Shown piece by piece: positions 45,169 to 53,631 of a stretch of DNA of 62,362 bases. Within the stretch, counting starts at the first letter, position 1, and each line of letters starts with the position of its first letter. The DNA lies in assembly GCA_038254435.1 (NCBI GenBank), contig JBBSGD010000010.1, forward strand, positions 1 through 62,362. The letters are read 5' to 3'. Position numbers and translations under genes: made by a program. Origin of the DNA: JBBSGD01 sp038254435. GTDB taxonomy: Bacteria; Actinomycetota; CADDZG01; WHSQ01. Below the pieces are notes generated by a model. The model did not search any database. It saw only the letters and a list, made by a program, of their open reading frames with translations, and had not been told where the DNA came from.

Positions 45169-45795
45169 GTGAGCACGACAGTCGTCGGGCATCCACTGGC
45201 AAGCCATCTGCTGTTGGCGCTCAGGGACGAGTGCACCAACCCGACACTCTTTCGCTCTCTTACGAAGCGGCTCACCACGGTTCTCATGCTCGAAGCGACG
45301 CGCGACTTCCCCACACGGTGCAGGACGGTTACGACACCGCTCGAAGAGACGACGGGAACCGAGCTAGACCGTCCAATCGTTGTGGTTCCCATCCTGCGTG
45401 CCGGTCTCGGCATGCTCGATGCCGTCACCGAGCTCTTCCCCCAGGTACGCGTGGGATACCTGGGACTCGAGCGCGACGAGGCCACCTTCCAGCCATCCGA
45501 GTACTACGCGAAGCTCCCCGACCTCGCCGGCGCACACACCTTCATCCTCGACCCGATGCTCGCAACGGGGGGAAGCGCCAGCGCCGCTCTGAGCTCGGTG
45601 AAGGAGGCGGGCGCGACTCCGGTGAGGATGATCTCGATAGTCAGCGCGCCGGAGGGAATCAAGGCTCTGAAGGAAGCTCACCCAGACGTCGACATCTTCA
45701 CGGCCTCGATCGACCGGGGCCTGAACGATCTCGCCTACATCCTGCCCGGACTCGGCGACTTCGGCGACAGGCTCTTCGGCACGCTGCCCTCGTAG
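45169..45795 (+). CDS. upp: Uracil phosphoribosyltransferase
   Basis: Upp converts uracil and PRPP to UMP. The enzyme has 'VVGHPLASHLLLALRDECTN' at the start, the PRPP motif 'DPMLATGGSASAAL' and the C-terminal uracil loop 'SIDRGLNDLAYILPGLGDFG'. At 208 residues the length is normal. GTG 45169 has no strong ribosome site, so it may be a leaderless or weakly translated start. Confidence 0.95.
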   Translation: MSTTVVGHPLASHLLLALRDECTNPTLFRSLTKRLTTVLMLEATRDFPTRCRTVTTPLEETTGTELDRPIVVVPILRAGLGMLDAVTELFPQVRVGYLGLERDEATFQPSEYYAKLPDLAGAHTFILDPMLATGGSASAALSSVKEAGATPVRMISIVSAPEGIKALKEAHPDVDIFTASIDRGLNDLAYILPGLGDFGDRLFGTLPS

Positions 45796-45851
45796 CTCCT
45801 CGGCGCGCCGAGATCCTCGGGGCACACGCACGGGCGTGATTACCTAGCGCC

Positions 45852-46892
45852 ATGACGCCTTCCGCGAAGGGACCCTCGAACCCAGACATCGTGCGCATGG
45901 TGCTCGTCGTGGCCGCCATGCTGCTGCTGCTCTACGCGGCCTTCCGAGTCAGATCGATCCTCATCCTGATCCTCGTGTCGGGATTCCTCGCCGTGGGTCT
46001 CGACCCGGCCGTGCGGCGATTGGAGCGCTTTGGCATACGGCGCGGTTTCGCGATCTCGCTCATCTTCGTGGCCACAATCGCCGTCGCCATCGCTTTCGTT
46101 GCGGCCGTTGTCCCGCCACTCGTCAGCCAGGTCGCCGACTTCGCGACCAACCTTCCCGACTACGTCCAGAACCTTGCCCGGCGCAACCCCAAGATCCGCG
46201 AGTTCGTGGCCACCAATGACATCCCGACGCGCCTGCGACAGGCGACGCAGAACGTGCCCAGTCTGATCAGTGGATCGTTCAGCAGCGTTCTGGGAGTCGC
46301 CGGGTCGGTCATCACAACCATTTTCAACGCGCTCACCGTGCTCGTGCTGACGATTTACTTCTCACTGAGCCTGGCGCATATTCGCGAGGGGACCCTGCGC
46401 CTCGTTCCCAAGAGCAAGCGCGACCGGACTGCCGATCTGCTGGACCCGATATTCGAGAAGATCGGAGGCTACATAGCGGGTCAAGCCACTGTGTCGCTCA
46501 TCGCCGGCGTCCTCGCATTCATCTTCCTTGCAATCGCCGGTGTGCCGTTTCCAATAGCGCTGGCCCTGTGGGTCACGATCTCGGACCTCATACCGCTCGT
46601 GGGAGCGACGCTCGGCGCCGTTCCCAGCGTGATCGTCGCCTTCTTCGCGTCCCCTGCGCTCGGCATCGCCACGGTTGTCTACTTCATCGCCTACCAACAG
46701 ATCGAGAACTACGTGATTGCGCCGCGCGTCATGACGAAAGCGGTGGACATCACGCCGGCAGCGGTTTTGCTGTCCGCACTCATCGGAGCGACGCTGCTGG
46801 GGTTCGTCGGCGCGCTCATGGCCATCCCCGCGGCGGCATCCATAAAGCTGATCGTGCAGGAGGTCGTGCTGCCGCGCGCGGAAGCGGCCTGA
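45852..46892 (+). CDS. AI-2E family transporter (PerM/YdiK-like permease)
   Basis: The 346-residue protein has eight hydrophobic helices in the family order. Landmarks are 'VPPLVSQVADFATNLPDYVQ' in the large periplasmic part, 'FEKIGGYIAGQATVSLIAGV' and 'VPFPIALALWVTISDLIPLV', with 'YFIAYQQIENYVIAPRVMTK' near the end. The name comes from E. coli TqsA, but most members transport unknown substrates. It follows upp by 56 bases. Confidence 0.9.
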   Translation: MTPSAKGPSNPDIVRMVLVVAAMLLLLYAAFRVRSILILILVSGFLAVGLDPAVRRLERFGIRRGFAISLIFVATIAVAIAFVAAVVPPLVSQVADFATNLPDYVQNLARRNPKIREFVATNDIPTRLRQATQNVPSLISGSFSSVLGVAGSVITTIFNALTVLVLTIYFSLSLAHIREGTLRLVPKSKRDRTADLLDPIFEKIGGYIAGQATVSLIAGVLAFIFLAIAGVPFPIALALWVTISDLIPLVGATLGAVPSVIVAFFASPALGIATVVYFIAYQQIENYVIAPRVMTKAVDITPAAVLLSALIGATLLGFVGALMAIPAAASIKLIVQEVVLPRAEAA

Positions 46893-46928
46893 GCCGCCCC
46901 GCCGTCACTCCGGCGCCGGAGAAGCGGC

Positions 46929-47816
46929 TCACTCCTCGAAGCTCACCACTACCTCCTGCTCGTTGTCGCCGCGCACCAGCTTGACCGTGAGCGGCTCGCT
47001 CACGCCGGTTCCGTCGAGGGCGTCGAGGAGGTCGTCTGCGGCGGCGATCGCAGCTCCCTTTACCTCGACTATGAGATCTCCCTCGCGCATGCCCGCGCGG
47101 TCGGCCGGACCACCGTCTTCCACCCCGCGCACGAGGAGTCCCTCTCTGTCCTGCAGCCCTACGGCGCGCCGCAGCCCTCGGGCGACGTGCGCGGGGGCGA
47201 CGCCGATCCCAAGGCGAAGCCGGGCGGGTTCGTCGCCGCGCTTGAGCGAGTCGATGCGCGCCCTGAGCGGCTCCCCCGCGGGGATGGCGAGGTAGAACCC
47301 GTCACCCAAACGGTTCGTGTTCACCCCGACCAAGGCGCCCCGGGAATCTACGATCGGGCCGCCCGAGGAACCAGGTCGCAGCGGCGCCGTGTGCTCGACG
47401 CTGCCCGTGATGCGGCGCCCCCGGGGGCCCCTGAAGCTGCGCCCGGTCGACGACACGAGGCCGAGCGTGGCCCTCAGCGGCTGCCCGCCGGGGCGGGCAA
47501 GCGCCACCACCGCCATCCCGAGCGAGGGCTCAACCGACGCCCACTCGATCGGCGCCGCGTCCCCGGTGTCGACGTCGATCACGGCAAGGTCGCCGTCGAC
47601 GTCGGCCCCCGTGACCTCGCCCATGGCCTCCCGCTCGTCGCCGAACCACACGATCACCTCGGTTCCATGAAGGTTGTGGGCATTGGTCATTACCTTGCCC
47701 GCGGCCACAACGATCCCCGAGCCCCGCGCCCGGCCCCCTCCCACGCCGACTACCGCTGCGCCGGTCGTGTCCGCTACTCCGCTCACCACTCGCTCCAGAT
47801 CCTCGATCTGCATCAT
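46929..47816 (-). CDS. Trypsin-like serine protease with PDZ domain, apparently cytoplasmic
   Basis: The S1C (HtrA-like) catalytic residues are all present: His in 'MTNAHNLHG', Asp in 'VDGDLAVIDVDTG' and Ser in 'LRPGSSGGPIVDSRG'. A PDZ-like region follows ('GIGVAPAHVARGLR', 'GPADRAGMREGDLIVEVKG'). ATG 47816 follows GGGAGCGAC. There is no signal peptide or membrane helix, which is unusual for an HtrA relative, so it may act inside the cell. It runs divergently from the HxlR regulator gene, with about 140 bases between starts. Confidence 0.9.
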   Translation of the reverse strand: MMQIEDLERVVSGVADTTGAAVVGVGGGRARGSGIVVAAGKVMTNAHNLHGTEVIVWFGDEREAMGEVTGADVDGDLAVIDVDTGDAAPIEWASVEPSLGMAVVALARPGGQPLRATLGLVSSTGRSFRGPRGRRITGSVEHTAPLRPGSSGGPIVDSRGALVGVNTNRLGDGFYLAIPAGEPLRARIDSLKRGDEPARLRLGIGVAPAHVARGLRRAVGLQDREGLLVRGVEDGGPADRAGMREGDLIVEVKGAAIAAADDLLDALDGTGVSEPLTVKLVRGDNEQEVVVSFEE

Positions 47817-47846
47817 GTCGCTCCCGTCTCTCTGGCGTGTTGGGCA

Positions 47847-47875
47847 TTGACTTGCGGCTTGCAAGCTACTATCTA
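47847..47875 (+). promoter_or_regulatory. Promoter for the HxlR gene with a palindrome between the boxes
   Basis: TTGACT (47847-47852) and TATCTA (47870-47875) are separated by 17 bases. The spacer contains the perfect palindrome GCTTGCAAGC (47857-47866), a suitable site for the winged-helix dimer encoded downstream. Predicted transcription would start near 47,882 and give an untranslated leader of about 70 bases. Autoregulation is an inference. Confidence 0.6.
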
Positions 47876-47953
47876 CTGCCCCAGAACGCAAGCGGGCCAC
47901 GAGCCGGGGTCGAGCGCGTGGTGCAAGAAGCGGTCCGAGAGAAAGGGAGGCGA

Positions 47954-48397
47954 GTGGCGCAGAATGAGGCGATGGCAGCTCCGGAGGAGGTCTCGTCCCT
48001 CGACAGCGCGCTCGCGCGGGTGGGCGATCGCTGGTCGCTTCTCGTGGTCGAAGCGCTGCTCGGCGGCCCCCAGCGCTTCAACGAGCTCAGCGCCGCGGTG
48101 CCGGGGATCGCCTCCAACGTCCTGTCCCAGAGGCTGAAGCGACTCGAGGGCGAGGGCGTAATCGTGGCGCGCCCCTACTCACAGCGGCCCCCGCGCCTCG
48201 CCTACGAGCTCAGCGCTGCGGGGGCGGACCTCGCCGGCGCACTGCGCCTGCTAACGCAGTGGGGGGCGCGCCAGACCGGTGGTGTCGAAGCTCCCCGGCA
48301 CGTCGCCTGCGGCACGCCGCTGGAAGCGCGCTGGTACTGCCCCACCTGTGCGCGCCTCGTCGAAGACGGAGAAGAGCCGCAGGTGCGCTACCTCTAG
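47954..48397 (+). CDS. HxlR-family transcriptional regulator with C-terminal zinc-ribbon-like end
   Basis: The winged-helix core reads 'ALARVGDRWSLLVVEALLGG', 'RFNELSAAVPGIASNVLSQR', 'LKRLEGEGVIVARPYSQRPP' and 'AYELSAAG', as in HxlR proteins. GTG 47954 follows GGGAGGCGA. After the core come 'HVACGTPLEARWYCPTCARL', cysteines spaced like a zinc ribbon, which is not typical of HxlR and may add metal or redox sensing. It probably binds the palindrome in its own promoter and perhaps controls the divergent protease. Confidence 0.88.
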   Translation: MAQNEAMAAPEEVSSLDSALARVGDRWSLLVVEALLGGPQRFNELSAAVPGIASNVLSQRLKRLEGEGVIVARPYSQRPPRLAYELSAAGADLAGALRLLTQWGARQTGGVEAPRHVACGTPLEARWYCPTCARLVEDGEEPQVRYL

Positions 48398-48416
48398 CGC
48401 CGGGAACCGGGAGGGC

Positions 48417-49646
48417 CTAGCCCTGGTCCGCCGCCCATGCGGCGAGCAGGCCGCGATAGTGGGCGACGAATCTCTCGTGCTCGGGGGCGGGAAAGGCCGC
48501 CGTCACGGTTCCAACGAGAAGGTCGTCGAACTCCGCCGACGTCACGTACTCGGCCATGGCTTCGTCGACGGCGCCTAGATGCTCGGCGCAGAACTCCGCC
48601 CAATGCGCAATGTCGAAATACTCCTCGGCAAGCTCACCGTAGCCCCGCAGCTTGTCCTCATAGCCGACGTCGACACGATCGCCGATCTCAAAATACCGGC
48701 GCACGTCCTGGTCCAGCGCCATGCGTCGTCCGGTGACCGCGCAGAATATGGACCACTTCAGCAACGTCTTGATCGCCCAGGGAAAGTAATAGTGAAGGCT
48801 GATGATCGAAACGTCCGGACATGCGTTCGCGTAATCGATGGGATGGAGCTCACCCTCCTTGACGATCATCTCGCACGAGTTGAACTCCCAGCGGAAGAAC
48901 GCGTTGACGAGGCGGCTGATGATCGTGGCCTCGCGGCCGAGCGCCGGCGTGAGGAACTCATGATCGACCTGATAACGATCGTGCAGCGGTTTTGCCGGGT
49001 CGTAGTTCACGATCATCGTCTCGGCTCCAATCGTCAGGCTCCTGGCAAATACCTCGAAGTCCTCCACCGAGGCTTGCAGATGCATGAGGCGCTCGCCGGA
49101 CTCGTCGTAGCGGCGATGCAGCTCGGCGTCTCCGTCGACGCGCGTCACCCCCACCCAGGCCCCGCCGTCGAGCGGTTTCATGTACAGCGGATAACCGACC
49201 CGGGCAGCAACGTCCCCTAGCTCGAAGGGCTGGTTGTAGCGCGCCGCAGTGTAGGGAAAGCGAGGGTTCTCCGGAGGGGTCTTGTGCGGCAGCATCCAAG
49301 TCTCGGGGATCTTGAGACCGAGGCGCATCATGGCGCAGTAGGCGGCGTGCTTCTCCATCGACTGAAACGTGAACGGGTTGTTGAGCAGATACACGTCGTT
49401 CATCAACGCGATCTTCTTGAGCCACTCGCGCGGTACGTAGTACCAGTGCGCAAGGCGGTCGATCACGAGCGTGTAGCGAGGCACTGCACGCAGGTTGAAC
49501 GGCTCGATGGTGATGCGCTCGGAAGCAAACTCATGCGTTTCTCCCCGATGCTGGATACGCGGGGCGACGCGGCGCAGCAAGCCCTCGAACGCCCCCGGCC
49601 AGTCTTCTTCTGCGCCGAGCAGAAGGCCGATCAAGTGGGTGGTCAT
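48417..49646 (-). CDS. ATP-grasp family ligase
   Basis: The protein of about 409 residues has an ATP-grasp layout: 'MNDVYLLNNPFTFQSMEKHA' before the fold, 'VGYPLYMKPLDGGAWVGVTR' (the ATP-binding lysine strand), 'FEVFARSLTIGAETMIVNY' and 'NAFFRWEFNSCEMIVKEGEL', 'HPIDYANACPDVS' (metal and ATP ligands near the end). This family joins a carboxylate to an amine or similar nucleophile. The start at 49646 shares one base with the stop of the esterase before it (TGATG). The substrate is unknown. Together with two esterases it forms a tightly linked unit. Confidence 0.85.
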   Translation of the reverse strand: MTTHLIGLLLGAEEDWPGAFEGLLRRVAPRIQHRGETHEFASERITIEPFNLRAVPRYTLVIDRLAHWYYVPREWLKKIALMNDVYLLNNPFTFQSMEKHAAYCAMMRLGLKIPETWMLPHKTPPENPRFPYTAARYNQPFELGDVAARVGYPLYMKPLDGGAWVGVTRVDGDAELHRRYDESGERLMHLQASVEDFEVFARSLTIGAETMIVNYDPAKPLHDRYQVDHEFLTPALGREATIISRLVNAFFRWEFNSCEMIVKEGELHPIDYANACPDVSIISLHYYFPWAIKTLLKWSIFCAVTGRRMALDQDVRRYFEIGDRVDVGYEDKLRGYGELAEEYFDIAHWAEFCAEHLGAVDEAMAEYVTSAEFDDLLVGTVTAAFPAPEHERFVAHYRGLLAAWAADQG

Positions 49647-50386
49647 CAGCAGAACCTCGCCACGTGATGGGCTATCTGCGCGGCCCACGAGGGCCAATCG
49701 TGCGGCACATCGAATCCCCACAGGTCCATCTCGTGTTTGATTCCCCTCCGCTCGAGCATCTTCGCGAAGCGCCTGGTGCTATCGAGCGCGCCCGTTGTGT
49801 CCTCCCATTGTCCTTGGCCGGCGACGAGCACGAGGTTGACGTGCCTGCGCAGCCACTCGAGGTGGTCACCCGTGAGATTCGGTACGTAGCTCATCGGGTT
49901 GTTGAAGTAGAACGCGTCGTGCCGCGGTCCCCATCCCAAAGCCGCCACGTCATAAACACCGCTCATACACAACGCTAGCGGAAAGACGTGCGCGTGCTTG
50001 AGGGCGAAATTCGCCGCGTGGTAGGCCCCGAAGCTGCAGCCGGTGGCCATGATCTCGATCAGCCCGGAACAGTCGGCGTGAATCCACGGAACTACCTCGC
50101 CCAGGATCCAGTCCTCGTAACCGCCGTGGAGCCGCGCCCGCTCCTCGAGCGGGACATCCTGCCGGTGCCAGCTTGCGGAGTCCAAGCTGTCGACGCAGTA
50201 GACCTTGAGCTGTCCCGCGTCGATGAGCGGAGCGAGCGCCTCGATCATGCCCCGGTCCTCGAAGTCCCAGGCTTTGCCCTCCTGCGACGGAAATGCCAGT
50301 AGCGGCCGCCCGAGGTGGCCGTAGGCGATGAGGTCACCGCGGCCGCCGAGCGCGGGCGTCGCCAGAACGACGTGCTCGCGCCTCAT
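49646..50386 (-). CDS. Esterase (alpha/beta-hydrolase fold, EstA/Fes-like)
   Basis: ATG 50386 overlaps the stop of the upstream gene by four bases. The nucleophile elbow is 'GCSFGAYHA' (GxSxG), the acid is in the 'VAGQGQWED' region, and the catalytic His is in 'WGFDVPHDWPSW'. It lacks a signal peptide, so it works in the cytoplasm. About 246 residues, in the size range of esterase D-type enzymes. It sits between an enterochelin-esterase-like gene and the ATP-grasp gene. Confidence 0.87.
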   Translation of the reverse strand: MRREHVVLATPALGGRGDLIAYGHLGRPLLAFPSQEGKAWDFEDRGMIEALAPLIDAGQLKVYCVDSLDSASWHRQDVPLEERARLHGGYEDWILGEVVPWIHADCSGLIEIMATGCSFGAYHAANFALKHAHVFPLALCMSGVYDVAALGWGPRHDAFYFNNPMSYVPNLTGDHLEWLRRHVNLVLVAGQGQWEDTTGALDSTRRFAKMLERRGIKHEMDLWGFDVPHDWPSWAAQIAHHVARFC

Positions 50387-51463
50387 GTCCACACCCGTGC
50401 CAGGAAAGCGGCGAGGTGCGGATCCAGGGTGTCGCGCCACGCGGTCCAGTTGTGCGCGTCCTTGTTGACATGAAGCGAGGCGTCGTAGCCGGACGCGGCA
50501 AGCGCCCCGGTTACGGCTCTGTTGTTGGCGAGGTTCTCCTCCATCGAACCGCAGGTCATGCGCAGGGGAACGGGATGCGCCGCCCAGTCCCTGAGCGAAA
50601 GGATGGTGCCGACGAAACGAGAGATGCGATCGAAGCGCACGAAGTCAGACTCCAGGCTGTCGAAACGGCGCCGGAAGAAGCTGCCCGACTGCAGGAAGAG
50701 TGCGCCGAAGGAAGCCGGATAGCGCCGGTGCACGTGCAGCATGGCAAGCGCCCCCAGGCTCGCGCCCATCCCGGCTCGCTGACCGCGCCCCGCGGTAGGG
50801 GCAATTTCGGCGAGAGCGGGGAGCACTTCATGCGCCATGCAGCGCGCATAGGCAGCCGAGGCCGAGTAGACCTGATCCCTGTCGCCCGGCGGCTCGAGCA
50901 GGGCGGCGCGCATCGAGGGCAGGGCCCCCGGTTGCAGCCATATAGCCGAGGAACGATGTCAGCGCACAGAACTCGGCGTACTCGGGTCCGTCGTGAACGA
51001 CGAGCGGCGGCGCGCTGTGGCCAGGCTCGAGCTCGTCACTCGACCACAGCAGAAGCGATGCCTTGGTGCCAAGTGCTCGCGACGCAACCTCCAAACGCTG
51101 CAGGTCCTCACCTAAGGGAGGCTCCACGGGCCAGCGCGGAGGCTCGTAGCCCGGCAACTCGAGCACCGACTTGTCCCCGAAGGGCCCGGAAGCCCTCAAC
51201 CGATTGTCGGGGTCCGTGCACCAGCGCGTCCCGCTCCTCGCGTCCTCGACCTCGAAGGCGTACTCGAGCCGCAGAACGTCGGGCCTCGGTACGGTGACTT
51301 CCCAGGCGCCCGCTGCCGCCCTGTAGGCAAGCTGGGGACCAAGTCGCGGGCGCCAGAGCTCCTGGCAGAGACGCACCGCCGCAAGCGTCCGCTCTGGGTC
51401 GGGCCACCTAAAGGTAATGGAGTTCGCAGTCACCGTAGGGCCCATCGTGGTCGTAGCGCTCAT
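50383..51463 (-). pseudogene. Enterochelin esterase-like enzyme gene, broken by one frameshift in a G/C run
   Basis: The first frame, from ATG 51463, gives an E-set/carbohydrate-binding N-terminal domain ('FRWPDPERTLAAVRLCQELW') and the start of the hydrolase ('LVVHDGPEYAEFCALTSFLG'). Near 50,930, in the run GGGGGCCC, one extra base shifts the frame. Continuing in the second frame yields 'SMRAALLEPPGDRDQVYSAS', the nucleophile region 'GMGASLGALAMLH' and the end 'DAHNWTAWRDTLDPHLAAF'. The nucleophile motif is GxSxG (GASLG). A single base change restores one enzyme of about 360 residues. It may be a real break, an assembly error or a programmed shift. Confidence 0.75.
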
Positions 51464-51549
51464 CCGGCGCAGGCTACCGGAAAGGAGCTGGAACCTTCGG
51501 CGGCACAAGAGGCGTCCAAGGCGCGTAACCCAAACGCAAGGAGGAAGCC

Positions 51550-52467
51550 ATGTCGCTCACCCGACGAAGTGTGTACTCGATCCTGGCGCTCGTAGCGCTG
51601 TGCGCAGGCTTGGGCGCGATCCTGCAGGCCGCAGGCCATCGCGACGCGTCCGGTCCCGCGTCGAGCGGCTCCGGTGGGGCCTCCTTCGGGGCGGTCTCGG
51701 GCGGCGGAGCGGGCAGTGGCTCGAGCGGTAACGCTCAGATCTCCGTCCCGGGGAGTGCACCGGAGCAGAACCGGCAAGCCCTCGGTGAGTCCGCGATCCC
51801 AGGTACGGCGATAGGGCCCAAGATCGTCAAGGACGCGAGCCTCGAGGTGAGAATCAAGCACGACGGCTTTCGCACCGCATGGCGCGCCGCGCGCGCCGCT
51901 GTGGCGGGGCTCAATGGTTTCGCCACATCCACCAGCATCGACGGCCGCGACGCACGCAGCGGCACACTCGTGCTGAGCATCCCCGAATCCAACTTCGAAA
52001 GGGCGGTGTCCAGGCTCGAGGCACTCGGCAAGGTAGCGCATGAAAGCACCTCGGGACGGGACGTGTCCAAGCAGTTCGTCGACATCAAGGCTCGCCTGCG
52101 CAACGCCGCGGCCCAAGAGCGCGTCCTTCTCAACCTCATGGACCAGGCGGCGTCCGTGAGTGACACGATCCGCGTGCAGCAACAGCTGCAAGGAGTGCAG
52201 CTCAACATCGAAGAGCTCAAGGGGCAGCTTCGCTACTTGTCCGATCAGACTGCCATGGGCACGATTACCCTGCGCCTCTTCGAGGCCGGCACGGCAGGCG
52301 CCCCGCCGCCGACGACGATCGAACAAGCATGGGGCCGCGCCGGCGCGACCTTCCTGGGGGTAATCTCGGCAGTCATAGTGGGCGCCGGCTTCGTAGTTCC
52401 CGTCGGCATCTTCGCTCTCGCCGGCGTGCTCGTGTTCCGAGTGCTGCGCCCACGTCTGTCGGCCTGA
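51550..52467 (+). CDS. DUF4349 membrane-anchored lipoprotein-like protein
   Basis: The start gives an export leader ('SVYSILALVALCAGLGAILQ') and a long Gly/Ser linker. The DUF4349 core follows ('KDASLEVRIKHDGFRTAWRA', 'GTLVLSIPESNFERAVSRLE', 'SKQFVDIKARLRNAAAQERV', 'DTIRVQQQLQGVQLNIEELK'), and a C-terminal helix ('FVVPVGIFALAGVLVFRVL') holds it in the membrane. At 305 residues the length is normal. Function unknown; the domain contains predicted coiled-coil and beta elements. The gene is divergent from the esterase unit, 86 bases away. Confidence 0.88.
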   Translation: MSLTRRSVYSILALVALCAGLGAILQAAGHRDASGPASSGSGGASFGAVSGGGAGSGSSGNAQISVPGSAPEQNRQALGESAIPGTAIGPKIVKDASLEVRIKHDGFRTAWRAARAAVAGLNGFATSTSIDGRDARSGTLVLSIPESNFERAVSRLEALGKVAHESTSGRDVSKQFVDIKARLRNAAAQERVLLNLMDQAASVSDTIRVQQQLQGVQLNIEELKGQLRYLSDQTAMGTITLRLFEAGTAGAPPPTTIEQAWGRAGATFLGVISAVIVGAGFVVPVGIFALAGVLVFRVLRPRLSA

Positions 52468-52496
52468 GACGGCCGCTGCCCGCTTGGCTCCTGCGC

Positions 52497-53126
52497 TCAG
52501 GTCCTGCCGGAGCGCAGGATGTCGAGGACGGCGCGCGCATCGTCGTCTTCCACGGGGTGCGCGGTCTCGCCGGCAGCACGGCTCGGACCGAACGCGCGCC
52601 GCAGGTTCTCTTCGGCGCGCTCGAGCGCCTCTTCCGCGGTGTGCAGCTTGATGCGCAGCTCGGTCTCGCGTTCGCGCGCGGCATCGAGCTGCTCCTCGAG
52701 CTCGTCGGCGCGTCTGCGCTGCGCTGCATTCTCGCCTGCGAACGCCTCAACCTGAGCCGCGCGCAAGGCGTCGTCACGAGACAAAGATAGGAGTCGGTCC
52801 ACTACCGCGTGGCCCAGGTCGTCGTAATCGACCTTGGCGCTGCGACGGCCGGAGCGGCTGGGGAGCATGGCCTCCGCGTCCTCGAGCCTGATCGTGTCGG
52901 TCGAACGAATGGAGATGACAGTGTTTCGGCCGCGCCGGCCGCGCTGCACCACCTCGATCCGGCCGAGCTCCTCAAGGAGTTTCACAGCTTCGGCACTGCG
53001 CACCGAGTTGAGGCCGGCTTCGGCCGCCACCTCGCGCAACTTGCCCTCAAAGGTGTCGTCGCGAGAGGCTTCTTTGAGCCCACCGAGCAGTCGGTTTGCC
53101 AGATCGTGAAGGTTCGTTCGTGCCAT
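52497..53126 (-). CDS. Hypothetical winged-helix and coiled-coil protein
   Basis: About 209 residues. The first 60 look like a winged-helix DNA-binding domain ('FEGKLREVAAEAGLNSVRSA', 'EAVKLLEELGRIEVVQRGRR'). A long Glu/Arg/Ala-rich coiled coil follows (about 120-200). ATG 53126 starts 'ARTNLHDLANRLLGGLKEAS'. The combination suggests a DNA-binding regulator or chromosome-associated protein. No partner gene is adjacent, and the family is not recognised. Confidence 0.7.
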   Translation of the reverse strand: MARTNLHDLANRLLGGLKEASRDDTFEGKLREVAAEAGLNSVRSAEAVKLLEELGRIEVVQRGRRGRNTVISIRSTDTIRLEDAEAMLPSRSGRRSAKVDYDDLGHAVVDRLLSLSRDDALRAAQVEAFAGENAAQRRRADELEEQLDAARERETELRIKLHTAEEALERAEENLRRAFGPSRAAGETAHPVEDDDARAVLDILRSGRT

Positions 53127-53347
53127 TGACTGTCGCTTTCGCTGGATGATCGTTTCTCGAGTTGATCGAGGGCCTTCGTGCCTGCGGACAGCTCCCATGG
53201 GAACACGCCATGCGGTGATCGGCCTCTCGACCTATCGGTCCCTGAATCTTATCTGCGCGCCCCGAATGCGCAAACGATGAGTTCAGACGGGTGGCAGCTC
53301 ATACGCCGGCCGCAAGCCAGTTTCCCAGCGTAGCGCGCCAGCGCGGC

Positions 53348-53581
53348 TCAGGCCTCGTCGAGCAGAGTCTTGATCTTCTTACGCAAGCCCGCCGGGCAGC
53401 TCCTGTTGTCCTTGAGGCGGGCAATGATCTCGGCGACCTGCTGCTCGAGGTCGTAGCGTTCGTAGCACGGCGTGCACTCCTCGAGATGAGTGCGGATCTG
53501 CGTGCGCTCCCGCTCGCCGAGCTGTTCCTTGTCGAGGTAGAGGTAGGCGCGCTCCAGCGTCTCCCTGCAATGTTCCTTCAT
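53348..53581 (-). CDS. Zinc-binding anti-sigma factor (RsrA-like)
   Basis: The 77-residue protein has the RsrA-type ZAS motif H-x3-C-x2-C as 'HLEECTPC', an N-terminal cysteine in 'EHCRETLERAYLYLD', and another at 'NRSCPAGLRKK'. Redox-sensitive zinc anti-sigmas of this kind bind SigR/SigH and release it when disulfides form. It is downstream of the sigma gene, 50 bases away, the same order as in Streptomyces and mycobacteria. Confidence 0.88.
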   Translation of the reverse strand: MKEHCRETLERAYLYLDKEQLGERERTQIRTHLEECTPCYERYDLEQQVAEIIARLKDNRSCPAGLRKKIKTLLDEA

Positions 53582-53631
53582 CCTCTTGTCTGCCCCCGAA
53601 TCTCCCCCGGCTTCAACCTAGCCTCCAATGA

